From: an uncultured Bacilli bacterium
GTDB taxonomy: Bacteria; Bacillota_I; Bacilli_A; RF39; UBA660
NCBI GenBank assembly: GCA_944358495.1
Contig: CALVRF010000034.1
Coordinates: 1-12,656 of the forward strand
Reading direction: 5' to 3'
Length of the DNA: 12,656 bases
The notes beneath the pieces are model-generated. The model was not told where the DNA came from, did no database searches, and saw only the letters and a program-made list of their open reading frames with translations. Shown here in pieces: positions 7,415-12,656 of this stretch (its first letter is position 1; every line of letters starts with the position of its first letter). Position numbers and translations under genes: made by a program.

Positions 7415-8716
7415 AAACTTTTCTCCTCTTTCTTCAAAAGATGAAAATTGATCCCAACTCGCACAAGCCGGACTAAATAAAATAGTATCGCCTTCCTCTG
7501 ATAAATTATAAGCTAATTTCACAGCTTCATCTAAATCATCCACCACCGTAACTTCAATACCTCGTGAATTACAATAATCTTTTATTTTATCCCTAGTCTC
7601 TCCATAGCAGATAACCCCTTTAACATAATTCATATGGTCATCAAGTTCATCAAAAGACTGGCCACGATCAAGACCCCCTAATAACAAAATTACTGGTGAC
7701 GTGAAAGAAGATAAGGCTACAATCGTCGACTTATTATTAGTTGCTTTAGAATCATTGTAAAACTCTCTTTCATTAAGTCTACGAACAAATTCCATACGAT
7801 GTTCTACTCCGCTAAAATTATCTAAAGCTTCTTTTATAACATCGCTGCTAACATTAAATTCTCTAGCTACTGCCAAAGCACACATAACATTTTCATAGTT
7901 ATGCATTCCTTTAAGTCTAATATCATTAAGCTCACAAATTTCTTCATCATGATAAAAGATTTTATTATCTTTAATATAATAATCAGCTTCACCCACACTA
8001 GAAAAATAAACTTTTCTCGATGGAATATTTTGAGTTAACTCCACTACATCTTTATCTTTGCCATTTAAAATGGCTATATCATTACTAGTATGATGATTAA
8101 AAATACGTAATTTATTATTTTTATAATTCTCATACGTTCCAAACATATCTAAATGCACTTCACTTAAGTTAGTAAGTACACTAATATCCGTTTTAAAATT
8201 ATTTAAATCTACCAATTGATGACTAGACACCTCTAAAACCAAAATATCCCCGGCTTTAACATTCTTAATGATACTACACAAAGGAATTCCTAAGTTACCA
8301 CCAACATGAACCGGTAAATCAGCTAATTTTAAAATTTCATAAGTAATAGACGTAGTTGTTGTTTTACCATTAGAGCCAGTAATCCCAACAATTTTAACTC
8401 CATCAGGCAATAAATTATAAGCTACTTCCATTTCATTAATAACTGGAATACCTAATTTTTTCGCCTTAACTACAACTTCATGATCCGCCCTAATTCCCGG
8501 GTTTTTAACTAAATAGTCAAAATTTTCATTAAATAATTCAGCTTGGTTTTTCGTAATAACAACATTAATTCCCATATCTTCCAGCTCTTTAATCAAACCT
8601 AAATCGTCACATTTTACGTCGGTTAATAAAATATGGTTTTTTTCGCATAACAATTTACTTACGGCAATGCCACTACGTCCCATACCTAATACAAATATTT
8701 TTTTGCCTTCATACAT
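7388..8716 (-). CDS. murD: UDP-N-acetylmuramoylalanine--D-glutamate ligase
   Basis: Adds D-glutamate to UDP-MurNAc-L-Ala using ATP, a cytoplasmic step of peptidoglycan precursor synthesis. The 442-residue length is standard. The N-terminal Rossmann-like UDP-binding domain carries GMGRSG (11-16). The central ATPase domain has the P-loop GITGSNGKTTT (111-121), and later Mur ligase motifs include MHNYENVMCALA and the EHRMEF stretch. The C-terminal domain contains FYNDSKATN and ILLLGG. Gene order here is murD, HAD gene, mraY, rather than an intact dcw cluster. The stop is TGA, the only TGA stop seen in the window, and a terminator hairpin at that point supports reading it as a stop. The start is preceded by AGGGAG. 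Confidence 0.97.
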   Translation of the reverse strand: MYEGKKIFVLGMGRSGIAVSKLLCEKNHILLTDVKCDDLGLIKELEDMGINVVITKNQAELFNENFDYLVKNPGIRADHEVVVKAKKLGIPVINEMEVAYNLLPDGVKIVGITGSNGKTTTTSITYEILKLADLPVHVGGNLGIPLCSIIKNVKAGDILVLEVSSHQLVDLNNFKTDISVLTNLSEVHLDMFGTYENYKNNKLRIFNHHTSNDIAILNGKDKDVVELTQNIPSRKVYFSSVGEADYYIKDNKIFYHDEEICELNDIRLKGMHNYENVMCALAVAREFNVSSDVIKEALDNFSGVEHRMEFVRRLNEREFYNDSKATNNKSTIVALSSFTSPVILLLGGLDRGQSFDELDDHMNYVKGVICYGETRDKIKDYCNSRGIEVTVVDDLDEAVKLAYNLSEEGDTILFSPACASWDQFSSFEERGEKFKEIVDNLQ

Positions 8717-8735
8717 AGTATCATCTCCCTATATA

Positions 8736-8744
8736 ATTATATCA
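8736..8744 (-). promoter_or_regulatory. Promoter of murD, extended -10
   Basis: The minus strand reads TGA-TATAAT (8744-8736), a perfect extended -10. No good -35 is present at 16-18 bp; TTGTGT sits about 20 bp away. Transcription would start near 8729, leaving a leader of only about 13 nt that just includes GGGAG before the ATG. Confidence 0.6.
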
Positions 8745-8768
8745 CACCCCCTTATAAAATAACACAAT

Positions 8769-8797
8769 TTGCGTTAAAAAGCAAAAAAGAGTATAAT
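8769..8797 (+). promoter_or_regulatory. Promoter of the lipid kinase gene
   Basis: TTGCGT (8769-8774), a 17-bp spacer and TATAAT (8792-8797). The start is expected near 8804, with AAGGAG at 8811-8816 ahead of the ATG. It is divergent from the murD promoter. Confidence 0.85.
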
Positions 8798-8821
8798 ACT
8801 CAAAACAAAGAAGGAGATACT

Positions 8822-9763
8822 ATGACAAAAAAATGCGCATTAATATATAATCCTAAAGCCTCTGGTTTTAAAAGAAAAACTTTCCAGCATATTCTTGAGG
8901 CTATTAAAGAAGAAGGCTTTTTTCCAATACCAATAGAAAGTACTTCTGCAAGCTTTTTATCCAATAATATTGGAGCCTTAAATGAACAATTCAATATTAT
9001 TTTAACTATGGGTGGTGATGGCACTGTAAGTACTGCTTATGAAGCTTTTCACCAATTAGATGGCAATCAAAAAGCCATTTATGGACATATCCCAGCCGGT
9101 ACTACCAACGACATGGGACCAAACACTTTTGTTCCTAGATATAACCCTGTAAAAGCAACAAAAAAACTTTTAAATGGTCCTGTCGAACATCGAGAAATTA
9201 TTACTATCAATAATAAACCCATTGCTTATGTCGGCGCCATGGGTATTTTAGCTCCTGTCACTTATTTAATTGATAAAAGCAATGACAAAAAAGACGCCGG
9301 GACTTTTAGTTATATCCGTTATGGGGCTTATCAACTTTTTACCAATCCTGAATTATACCAAAATATTGTTAAAGAACCTTATCAAATCACTTATGAAACT
9401 AGTGATAAAAAGATTCGCACAAAAGTTATATTTATTGCTATTTTTAATGGAAGAAGTTTTGCCAATTTAAGAATAAATCCTCGTGCCAACATGTGTGACA
9501 ACAACTTTGAAGTCGCTATTGTTCACAAGCCATCTGAACTTCTCCCTCTTTTAGCCCGCTCGTTTTTCGCGCCAAATGGGATCATGAACGCCAACGAACA
9601 AAATACTTTTTCAACTGACTATTTAAAATTAACCTTTGAAAATAAAACCCCATACTATCCTATAAACTGTGATGGTGACCCCAAAGAATTATTAGAAGGC
9701 ACCAATGAACTAGAAGTAAAAGCTGCCGGAAAAATATTACAATTAACTGGAAGAAGAAAATAA
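8822..9763 (+). CDS. Diacylglycerol kinase / YegS-BmrU family lipid kinase
   Basis: The 313-residue protein has the diacylglycerol kinase catalytic (DAGK_cat) fold. The N-terminal strand carries IYNPKASG (8-15). The nucleotide-binding signature is TMGGDGTVS (62-70), and IPAGTTNDMGPN (90-101) matches the family PAGTxND motif. The C-terminal part is the usual beta-sandwich domain, ending near the INCDGDP segment. In Bacillota the soluble DgkB recycles diacylglycerol released by lipoteichoic acid synthesis back to phosphatidic acid; that role is plausible here but not proven, and other lipid substrates are possible. It stands alone with its own promoter and a strong terminator. A clear AAGGAG site 5 nt from the ATG fixes the start. 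Confidence 0.92.
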   Translation: MTKKCALIYNPKASGFKRKTFQHILEAIKEEGFFPIPIESTSASFLSNNIGALNEQFNIILTMGGDGTVSTAYEAFHQLDGNQKAIYGHIPAGTTNDMGPNTFVPRYNPVKATKKLLNGPVEHREIITINNKPIAYVGAMGILAPVTYLIDKSNDKKDAGTFSYIRYGAYQLFTNPELYQNIVKEPYQITYETSDKKIRTKVIFIAIFNGRSFANLRINPRANMCDNNFEVAIVHKPSELLPLLARSFFAPNGIMNANEQNTFSTDYLKLTFENKTPYYPINCDGDPKELLEGTNELEVKAAGKILQLTGRRK

Positions 9764-9768
9764 GTCAC

Positions 9769-9802
9769 AAAAACGTTAGAAGCATTAACCTCTAACGTTT
9801 TT
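9769..9802. terminator. Bidirectional intrinsic terminator
   Basis: AAAAACGTTAGA (9769-9780) and TCTAACGTTTTT (9791-9802) form a perfect 12-bp stem with a 10-nt loop. Both strands end in five T, so it can serve the lipid kinase gene on the plus strand and the convergent DUF285 gene on the minus strand. Confidence 0.92.
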
Positions 9803-9808
9803 ATGTTA

Positions 9809-10756
9809 TTAACACTGTCCGGTTGTTACTCCTGATACTCCGCTATTTGTAAACATATATGTAGTATTTGCATTATCCGTTGTCCAATTTGGACCAACTT
9901 TTATTGTTTGTAAACCAGGTGTATTTAAAAACATTTCACGCATATCAGTTACTTTAAATGTATTAAAGCCACATATATTTAATATTTCTAAATTTTTACT
10001 ATTATTGAACATATGATACATGTTAGTGACATTAGATGTGTCAAAGTTACTCAAATCTAAAGCCGTAATAGAGATGCCAGAAAACATATCTTGCATACTA
10101 ATCACATTCTTTGTGTTAAAACTATTTAAACCAATTATTCCTTCTAATATACTACCCTTCCAATCTTGAGTAACAGTGTTCCAATATGTAAACATGCCAA
10201 CCATCGAAACAACATTGCTTGTATCAAAACTGCTGATATCCAAAGTAACTAAACTGTTACCCCCGCCAAACATTCCATCCATGTTAGTAACATTACTTGT
10301 ATCAAAATTGTTATTAAATTCTATATTGGCTAAATTTAAAAAAGCAAAAAATAACCACCCACTATCTTCATTAGCTATAACTCCGCCATCGACACCAATA
10401 TATAAATCATATTTCGTATTATCTTCACTATTTTGAACAACCCAAGCCATCACACCTCCATGCTCTTTATCTTCAGAAACATTCCAACTTTCTACCGCAT
10501 TACTAGGTATATCATTATTATCTAAAAAGGTAGCCGAAACAATATTTTCTTTATAGTAGTCAGAATGAAAATCAGTATTATCCGTATTAGTCCAACTCTG
10601 AATTACCCTACTTTTTTGAGCGATATTTCCTTTAGCCGTTATATTTAAATTAGTTTGAAATGCTGCATAGCCACCCACCATGATAAATAAAAAGCAGGTT
10701 AATGATATAACAATTATTTTTCTTTGCTTATTTCGTCTTCTTCTTATTTTTCTCAT
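9809..10756 (-). CDS. Exported DUF285 (BspA-like) repeat surface protein
   Basis: With the start chosen here the protein has 315 residues. It has a very basic N-terminus (RKIRRRRNKQRK) and a hydrophobic segment (about 14-30, ending GGYAAF), then an exported region starting near NLNITAKGNI. This forms a signal peptide or signal anchor like those of many gut Bacillota surface proteins. Six repeat units follow, four of them close to FDTSNVTNMxxMF, typical of DUF285/BspA-like leucine-rich-type repeats. The protein ends TTGQC with no LPxTG or other anchor, so anchoring would be by the N-terminus or not at all. Likely roles are adhesion or host interaction, by family only. An ATG at 10837 would add 27 residues, but the promoter and binding site lie inside that extension. 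It is divergent from an XRE regulator. Confidence 0.88.
   Translation of the reverse strand: MRKIRRRRNKQRKIIVISLTCFLFIMVGGYAAFQTNLNITAKGNIAQKSRVIQSWTNTDNTDFHSDYYKENIVSATFLDNNDIPSNAVESWNVSEDKEHGGVMAWVVQNSEDNTKYDLYIGVDGGVIANEDSGWLFFAFLNLANIEFNNNFDTSNVTNMDGMFGGGNSLVTLDISSFDTSNVVSMVGMFTYWNTVTQDWKGSILEGIIGLNSFNTKNVISMQDMFSGISITALDLSNFDTSNVTNMYHMFNNSKNLEILNICGFNTFKVTDMREMFLNTPGLQTIKVGPNWTTDNANTTYMFTNSGVSGVTTGQC
9851..10306 (-). repeat. Six DUF285 repeat units within the surface protein gene
   Basis: The repeats start at residues 151, 177, 213, 238, 264 and 291 of the 315-residue protein. The consensus is F-D-T-S-N-V-T-N-M-x-x-M-F. Spacing is about 25-27 residues, except one gap of 36 between units 2 and 3. 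The last unit (WTTDNANTTYMF) is degenerate. At DNA level, stretches encoding FDTSNVTNM remain recognisable, so unequal recombination could change the number of units. Confidence 0.85.
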
Positions 10757-10765
10757 CACCATTTT

Positions 10766-10772
10766 CTCCTTT
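10766..10772 (-). promoter_or_regulatory. Ribosome binding site deciding the DUF285 start
   Basis: AAAGGAG on the minus strand lies 9 nt before the ATG at 10756 and only 3 nt before another in-frame ATG at 10762. The spacing favours 10756. Confidence 0.75.
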
Positions 10773-10796
10773 GAAATCTTATCTTTTCTTAAATTA

Positions 10797-10825
10797 ATTT
10801 TATCATAAATTTTCAAATATTCCAA
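10797..10825 (-). promoter_or_regulatory. Promoter of the DUF285 gene
   Basis: The minus strand has TTGGAA (10825-10820), a 17-bp spacer ending in the extended motif TGA, and TAAAAT (10802-10797). The expected start near 10790 lies downstream of the far ATG at 10837, which excludes that start codon for this transcript. Confidence 0.75.
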
Positions 10826-10860
10826 CCACATTGTCATTTTAAGACTTTATATATTTTTTT

Positions 10861-10869
10861 TGAGATAAT
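10861..10869 (+). promoter_or_regulatory. Possible promoter of the XRE gene (extended -10)
   Basis: The sequence reads TGA-GATAAT, an extended -10 with one mismatch, 15 nt before the proposed ATG. No good -35 is present; TTGTCA at 10831-10836 is too far. The resulting leader would be about 9 nt, so the call is tentative. Confidence 0.35.
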
Positions 10870-10884
10870 TTTTTGTGGTGGTGT

Positions 10885-11133
10885 ATGGTGAAAAATAATC
10901 AAATATCTTATGGCATTATTATTAAAAATTTAAGAAAATCTAATAAGTTATCTCAAACTGAGCTTGGAAATTTAGTTGGTGTATCTAAGTCATCTATTTC
11001 TGCTTACGAATTAGAAACAGCCATTCCAAGTATTCAAACTTTTATCGATATATGCAACGCTTGTCATGCCAAAATAACTATTAATTTTAATAATCTCACT
11101 TTTGAATTAGAAAAACTAAGTCGTGAATTTTAA
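10885..11133 (+). CDS. Small XRE-family helix-turn-helix regulator
   Basis: This 82-residue protein is nearly all one Cro/C1-type DNA-binding domain. Helix 2 is SQTELGNLVG (23-32), the recognition helix is SKSSISAYE (34-42), and the typical PSIQTFIDICNAC helix follows (48-60). After it comes a short strand (KITINFNN) and a helical tail that may serve in dimerisation. No ligand or protease domain is present. The ATG at 10885 is preferred; a TTG at 10873 in frame would add four residues (including two Trp and a Cys) with no better binding site. The ribosome binding site is poor (GGTGG close to the ATG). It is divergent from the DUF285 gene and may control that promoter and its own; this is inferred from position only. 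Confidence 0.82.
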   Translation: MVKNNQISYGIIIKNLRKSNKLSQTELGNLVGVSKSSISAYELETAIPSIQTFIDICNACHAKITINFNNLTFELEKLSREF

Positions 11134-11150
11134 AACGTCTTTTTTTTGCA

Positions 11151-11178
11151 CAAAAAAATGCCCCTTATTTAAGAGCAT
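11151..11178 (-). terminator. Intrinsic terminator of infC-rpmI-rplT
   Basis: On the minus strand ATGCTCTT (11178-11171) pairs with AAGGGGCAT (11166-11158), with T-G wobbles and one unpaired base possible, and seven T follow. The stem begins inside the last codons of rplT. Confidence 0.8.
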
Positions 11179-11707
11179 CTAATAATTCAGCTTTTTTCAT
11201 TGTAGAATAACCCTCTACACCTTTTTCTTTAGCTAATTTCTTTAACTCAGCTACTGTTAATTTAGAAATATCTTCTTTAGTTTCTTCTTTTTTTACAGTT
11301 TCTTTTTTCTCTGCTTTCACTTCAGTTTTAGCCTCAGTCTTTACTACTTTACCTTCTAAACCAGCTTTAGCAGTTTCTACTAAACTTGTAAATGTTTTTG
11401 GATCATCAATAGCAATCTCTGAAAGCATCTTTCTATTGATTGTTACTCCAGCTTTTGATAAACCATTAATAAACTTTGAATAACTAATCCCATTTTGTCT
11501 ACAAGCAGCATTAATTCTTGTAATCCATAATTTTCTAAAATCACGTTTTTTCGTTCTTCTATCTCTATAAGCATACATTAGTGAATGTCTAACTTGTTCT
11601 TTTGCTGTTTTATATAATTTATGTTTACTTCCAAAATAACCTTTAGCTTGTTTTAATGCTTTTTTATGACGAGCACGACTAATCGTACCACCTTTAACTC
11701 TTGTCAT
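11165..11707 (-). CDS. rplT: 50S ribosomal protein L20 with C-terminal Rho_N/SAP-like extension
   Basis: L20 binds 23S rRNA early in large-subunit assembly and, in Bacillus and E. coli, represses its own operon. Residues 1 to about 117 are ordinary L20, including RARHKKALKQAKGYFGSKH and the segment DFRKLWITRINAACRQNG. The protein is 180 residues, whereas normal L20 is near 118. The extra part is a Lys/Glu-rich, probably disordered linker (about 119-146) and a compact tail (147-180) reading ISKLTVAELKKLAKEKG, then VEGYSTMKKAELLDALK. This tail matches the pattern of Rho N-terminal/SAP-like nucleic acid-binding helices. The frame is continuous and the tail is followed by the terminator, so it is not a sequencing frameshift artefact by eye. 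AGGAGG precedes the start. Confidence 0.97.
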   Translation of the reverse strand: MTRVKGGTISRARHKKALKQAKGYFGSKHKLYKTAKEQVRHSLMYAYRDRRTKKRDFRKLWITRINAACRQNGISYSKFINGLSKAGVTINRKMLSEIAIDDPKTFTSLVETAKAGLEGKVVKTEAKTEVKAEKKETVKKEETKEDISKLTVAELKKLAKEKGVEGYSTMKKAELLDALK

Positions 11708-11728
11708 ATTTATTTCCTCCTTTAATTA

Positions 11729-11926
11729 CTATTTAAGAATGTCTTTAACACGTTTTAAATCAGAACTTGTCATCTCTGATTCATGATGTCTTCTTCTTCT
11801 AGACGCATTGCTCTTATGAGTTAATTTATGATTTTTATTAGCAGGTTGATATTTATAAGAACCGCCTTTTCTCTTTTTAATTACTTTTGCTAAACCCTTA
11901 TGTGTCTTTTGCGTTTTCTTAGCCAT
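11729..11926 (-). CDS. rpmI: 50S ribosomal protein L35
   Basis: This very basic 65-residue protein of the large ribosomal subunit matches the L35 family in size, in the THKGLAKVIKKRKGGSYKY region and in the Arg/His-rich middle (SNASRRRRHH), ending with DLKRVKDILK. It is the middle gene of infC-rpmI-rplT. Its AGGAGG site overlaps the infC stop codon (TAGGAGG), so translation is probably coupled to infC. Confidence 0.95.
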   Translation of the reverse strand: MAKKTQKTHKGLAKVIKKRKGGSYKYQPANKNHKLTHKSNASRRRRHHESEMTSSDLKRVKDILK

Positions 11927-11937
11927 AATAATTCCTC

Positions 11938-12468
11938 CTATTTTTCTTTAATTGGCGCGAGTATCATTGTCATAAAACGACCATCTAATTTAGGTTGTTG
12001 TTCAATTGTCGCCACTTCCTTAGTTGCTTCTGCAAAACGAAGTAATACATCTTTACCCAAGTGATTATGAGCCATTTCTCTACCCTTAAAACGAATAGTA
12101 ACCTTAACTTTGTGGCCTTTTTGTAAATACTTAGTTGCATTTACTACTCTTGTGTTAAAATCGTGAACATCAATAGACACCGATAATCTATATTCTTTCA
12201 TTTCTAAATTAGCTTCTCTTTGTTTCTTCATATTTTCTTTTTGTTTTTTCTTTTGATCATACTTATAACGATTATAATCCATAATCTTACAAACTGGTGG
12301 TTTACAGTTAGGATTCATAAGCACCAAATCAAAGCCAGCATAAGAAGCCAAAGTTAAAGCATCTTTAATCGGTTTAACTCCAAGCTGTTCACCATTAGGT
12401 CCAATAACCATTACTTCTTTTGCGCGAATCTGTTCGTTTATGTACAATTCTTTATTTTTACTTGCGAT
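11938..12468 (-). CDS. infC: Translation initiation factor IF-3, probable AUC start
   Basis: IF3 binds the 30S subunit, prevents premature 50S joining and proofreads the start codon and initiator tRNA. The N-domain carries YINEQIRAKEVMVIGPNGEQLG and the PPVCKIMDYNRYKYDQKKK region leads into the Lys-rich linker; the C-domain contains IRFKGREMAHNHLG and ends QPKLDGRFMTMILAP. With the start chosen here it has 176 residues. An ATG at 12483 is in frame, but it forms part of the ribosome binding site (ATGGAGG), abuts the leader terminator and has no binding site of its own. The codon ATC at 12468 lies 8 nt after GGAGG and aligns with the N-terminus of Bacillus-type IF3, whose genes use rare start codons. 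It is first in the infC-rpmI-rplT operon. Confidence 0.9.
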   Translation of the reverse strand: MASKNKELYINEQIRAKEVMVIGPNGEQLGVKPIKDALTLASYAGFDLVLMNPNCKPPVCKIMDYNRYKYDQKKKQKENMKKQREANLEMKEYRLSVSIDVHDFNTRVVNATKYLQKGHKVKVTIRFKGREMAHNHLGKDVLLRFAEATKEVATIEQQPKLDGRFMTMILAPIKEK

Positions 12469-12476
12469 ACTTGACA

Positions 12477-12481
12477 CCTCC
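12477..12481 (-). promoter_or_regulatory. Ribosome binding site of infC deciding the AUC start
   Basis: GGAGG on the minus strand is followed by 8 nt and then ATC. The same bases overlap the in-frame ATG at 12483, which therefore cannot use this site. Confidence 0.7.
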
Positions 12482-12483
12482 AT

Positions 12484-12511
12484 AAAAAAGTGAATACAAA
12501 TGTATCCACTT
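12484..12511 (-). terminator. Leader terminator (attenuator) of infC operon
   Basis: On the minus strand AAGTGGATAC (12511-12502) pairs with GTATTCACTT (12497-12488), with one G-T wobble and a short loop, followed by six T (12489-12484). It lies before the coding region and shares its 5' arm with an upstream antiterminator pairing. Confidence 0.8.
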
Positions 12512-12605
12512 TATGCTTTTAAGTATTTTACTTACGGCATTTACCCATCACTTATAAGTAATCGGGTGAGAAGTGGATACTTCTTCTTTCCTTTTTTTCA
12601 TTTCC
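12484..12605 (-). promoter_or_regulatory. L20-leader-like attenuation element
   Basis: In transcription order the leader has segment A GTATCCACTT (12580-12571), hairpin 1 (12567-12543; ACCC, a bulged G, then ATTACTT pairing with AAGTGAT and GGGT), and hairpin 2 (12540-12513; ATGC/GCAT enclosing TAAGTA-AAA-TACTTA). Segment B AAGTGGATAC (12511-12502) and segment C GTATTCACTT (12497-12488) follow. A pairs with B over 10 bp as an antiterminator; B pairs with C as a terminator. In B. subtilis, L20 controls infC-rpmI-rplT by transcription attenuation, and this layout fits that model. L20 binding would be expected to favour B:C. Whether it matches the known L20 leader family in detail needs a covariance search. 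Confidence 0.75.
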
Positions 12606-12611
12606 TTAATG

Positions 12612-12640
12612 ATTATACATATTAATCATATGTTTGTCAA
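12612..12640 (-). promoter_or_regulatory. Consensus sigma-A promoter of infC-rpmI-rplT
   Basis: The minus strand has TTGACA (12640-12635), a 17-bp spacer and TATAAT (12617-12612), both perfect. The start is near 12605, giving a leader of about 137 nt before the proposed AUC codon. Such strength fits a ribosomal operon that is then attenuated. Confidence 0.92.
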
Positions 12641-12656
12641 GTATTTTTCATACTTA

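Noticed and set aside
8800..9024. Minus-strand open frame over the start of the lipid kinase gene
   Set aside because: It is antisense to a clear DAGK-family domain and covers that gene's promoter and ribosome binding site.
9851..10306. Repeats as a CRISPR-like or tandem DNA array
   Set aside because: The repeats are in frame within a protein gene, are imperfect, and encode the DUF285 motif.
10176..10436. Plus-strand open frame inside the DUF285 gene
   Set aside because: It is the antisense image of the DUF285 repeats; the recurring LLVSKLL text is the complement of FDTSNV codons.
11134..11164. Plus-strand terminator for the XRE gene
   Set aside because: There is a T run after the stop and an A/T inverted repeat around GCAC, but no stable stem precedes the T run; the clear hairpin here serves rplT on the minus strand.

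Overview
The window is AT-rich bacterial DNA with the standard genetic code: Trp is TGG and stops are TAA, TAG and one TGA. It has tight intergenic gaps, strong AGGAGG-type ribosome binding sites and near-consensus sigma-A promoters. The genes for a cell wall (murD, mraY), an infC-rpmI-rplT operon with a Bacillus-type attenuator, and a DUF285 (BspA-like) surface protein point to a walled, low-GC Bacillota. My best guess is an uncultured gut Bacilli lineage of the RF39/Erysipelotrichales kind. This is inference from gene content, not a computed placement.

Layout, right to left, because most genes lie on the minus strand. At 12656-11150, a consensus promoter drives a roughly 120-nt leader with mutually exclusive antiterminator and terminator pairings, then infC, rpmI and rplT. 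IF3 probably starts at an AUC codon. L20 carries a charged linker and a C-terminal Rho_N/SAP-like tail. At 11133-9769 is a two-gene accessory island: a small XRE-type repressor on the plus strand, divergent from an exported DUF285 repeat protein on the minus strand. A bidirectional terminator closes it. At 9763-8822 is a diacylglycerol/lipid kinase on the plus strand, with its own promoter.

At 8716-4447 is a wall and folding block: murD (own promoter and terminator), a small HAD-family 5'-nucleotidase-like gene (own promoter), then mraY-tig as a two-gene unit ending in a terminator. At 4439-176 a consensus promoter drives priA, fmt and two unrecognised membrane protein genes, the last translationally coupled through TAATG and followed by a weak terminator. 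The def and rsmB genes that often accompany priA-fmt are absent here. The left edge (1-11) catches only the first codons of another minus-strand gene, with a 178-nt upstream region.

The window mostly serves core functions: translation initiation (IF3, Fmt), ribosome assembly (L20, L35), nascent-chain folding (trigger factor), replication restart (PriA) and peptidoglycan precursor synthesis (MurD, MraY). I saw no CRISPR array, tRNA, rRNA, insertion sequence or phage gene. The points most worth a second look are the infC leader with its AUC start, the L20 tail, the DUF285/XRE pair and the unknown membrane pair after fmt.
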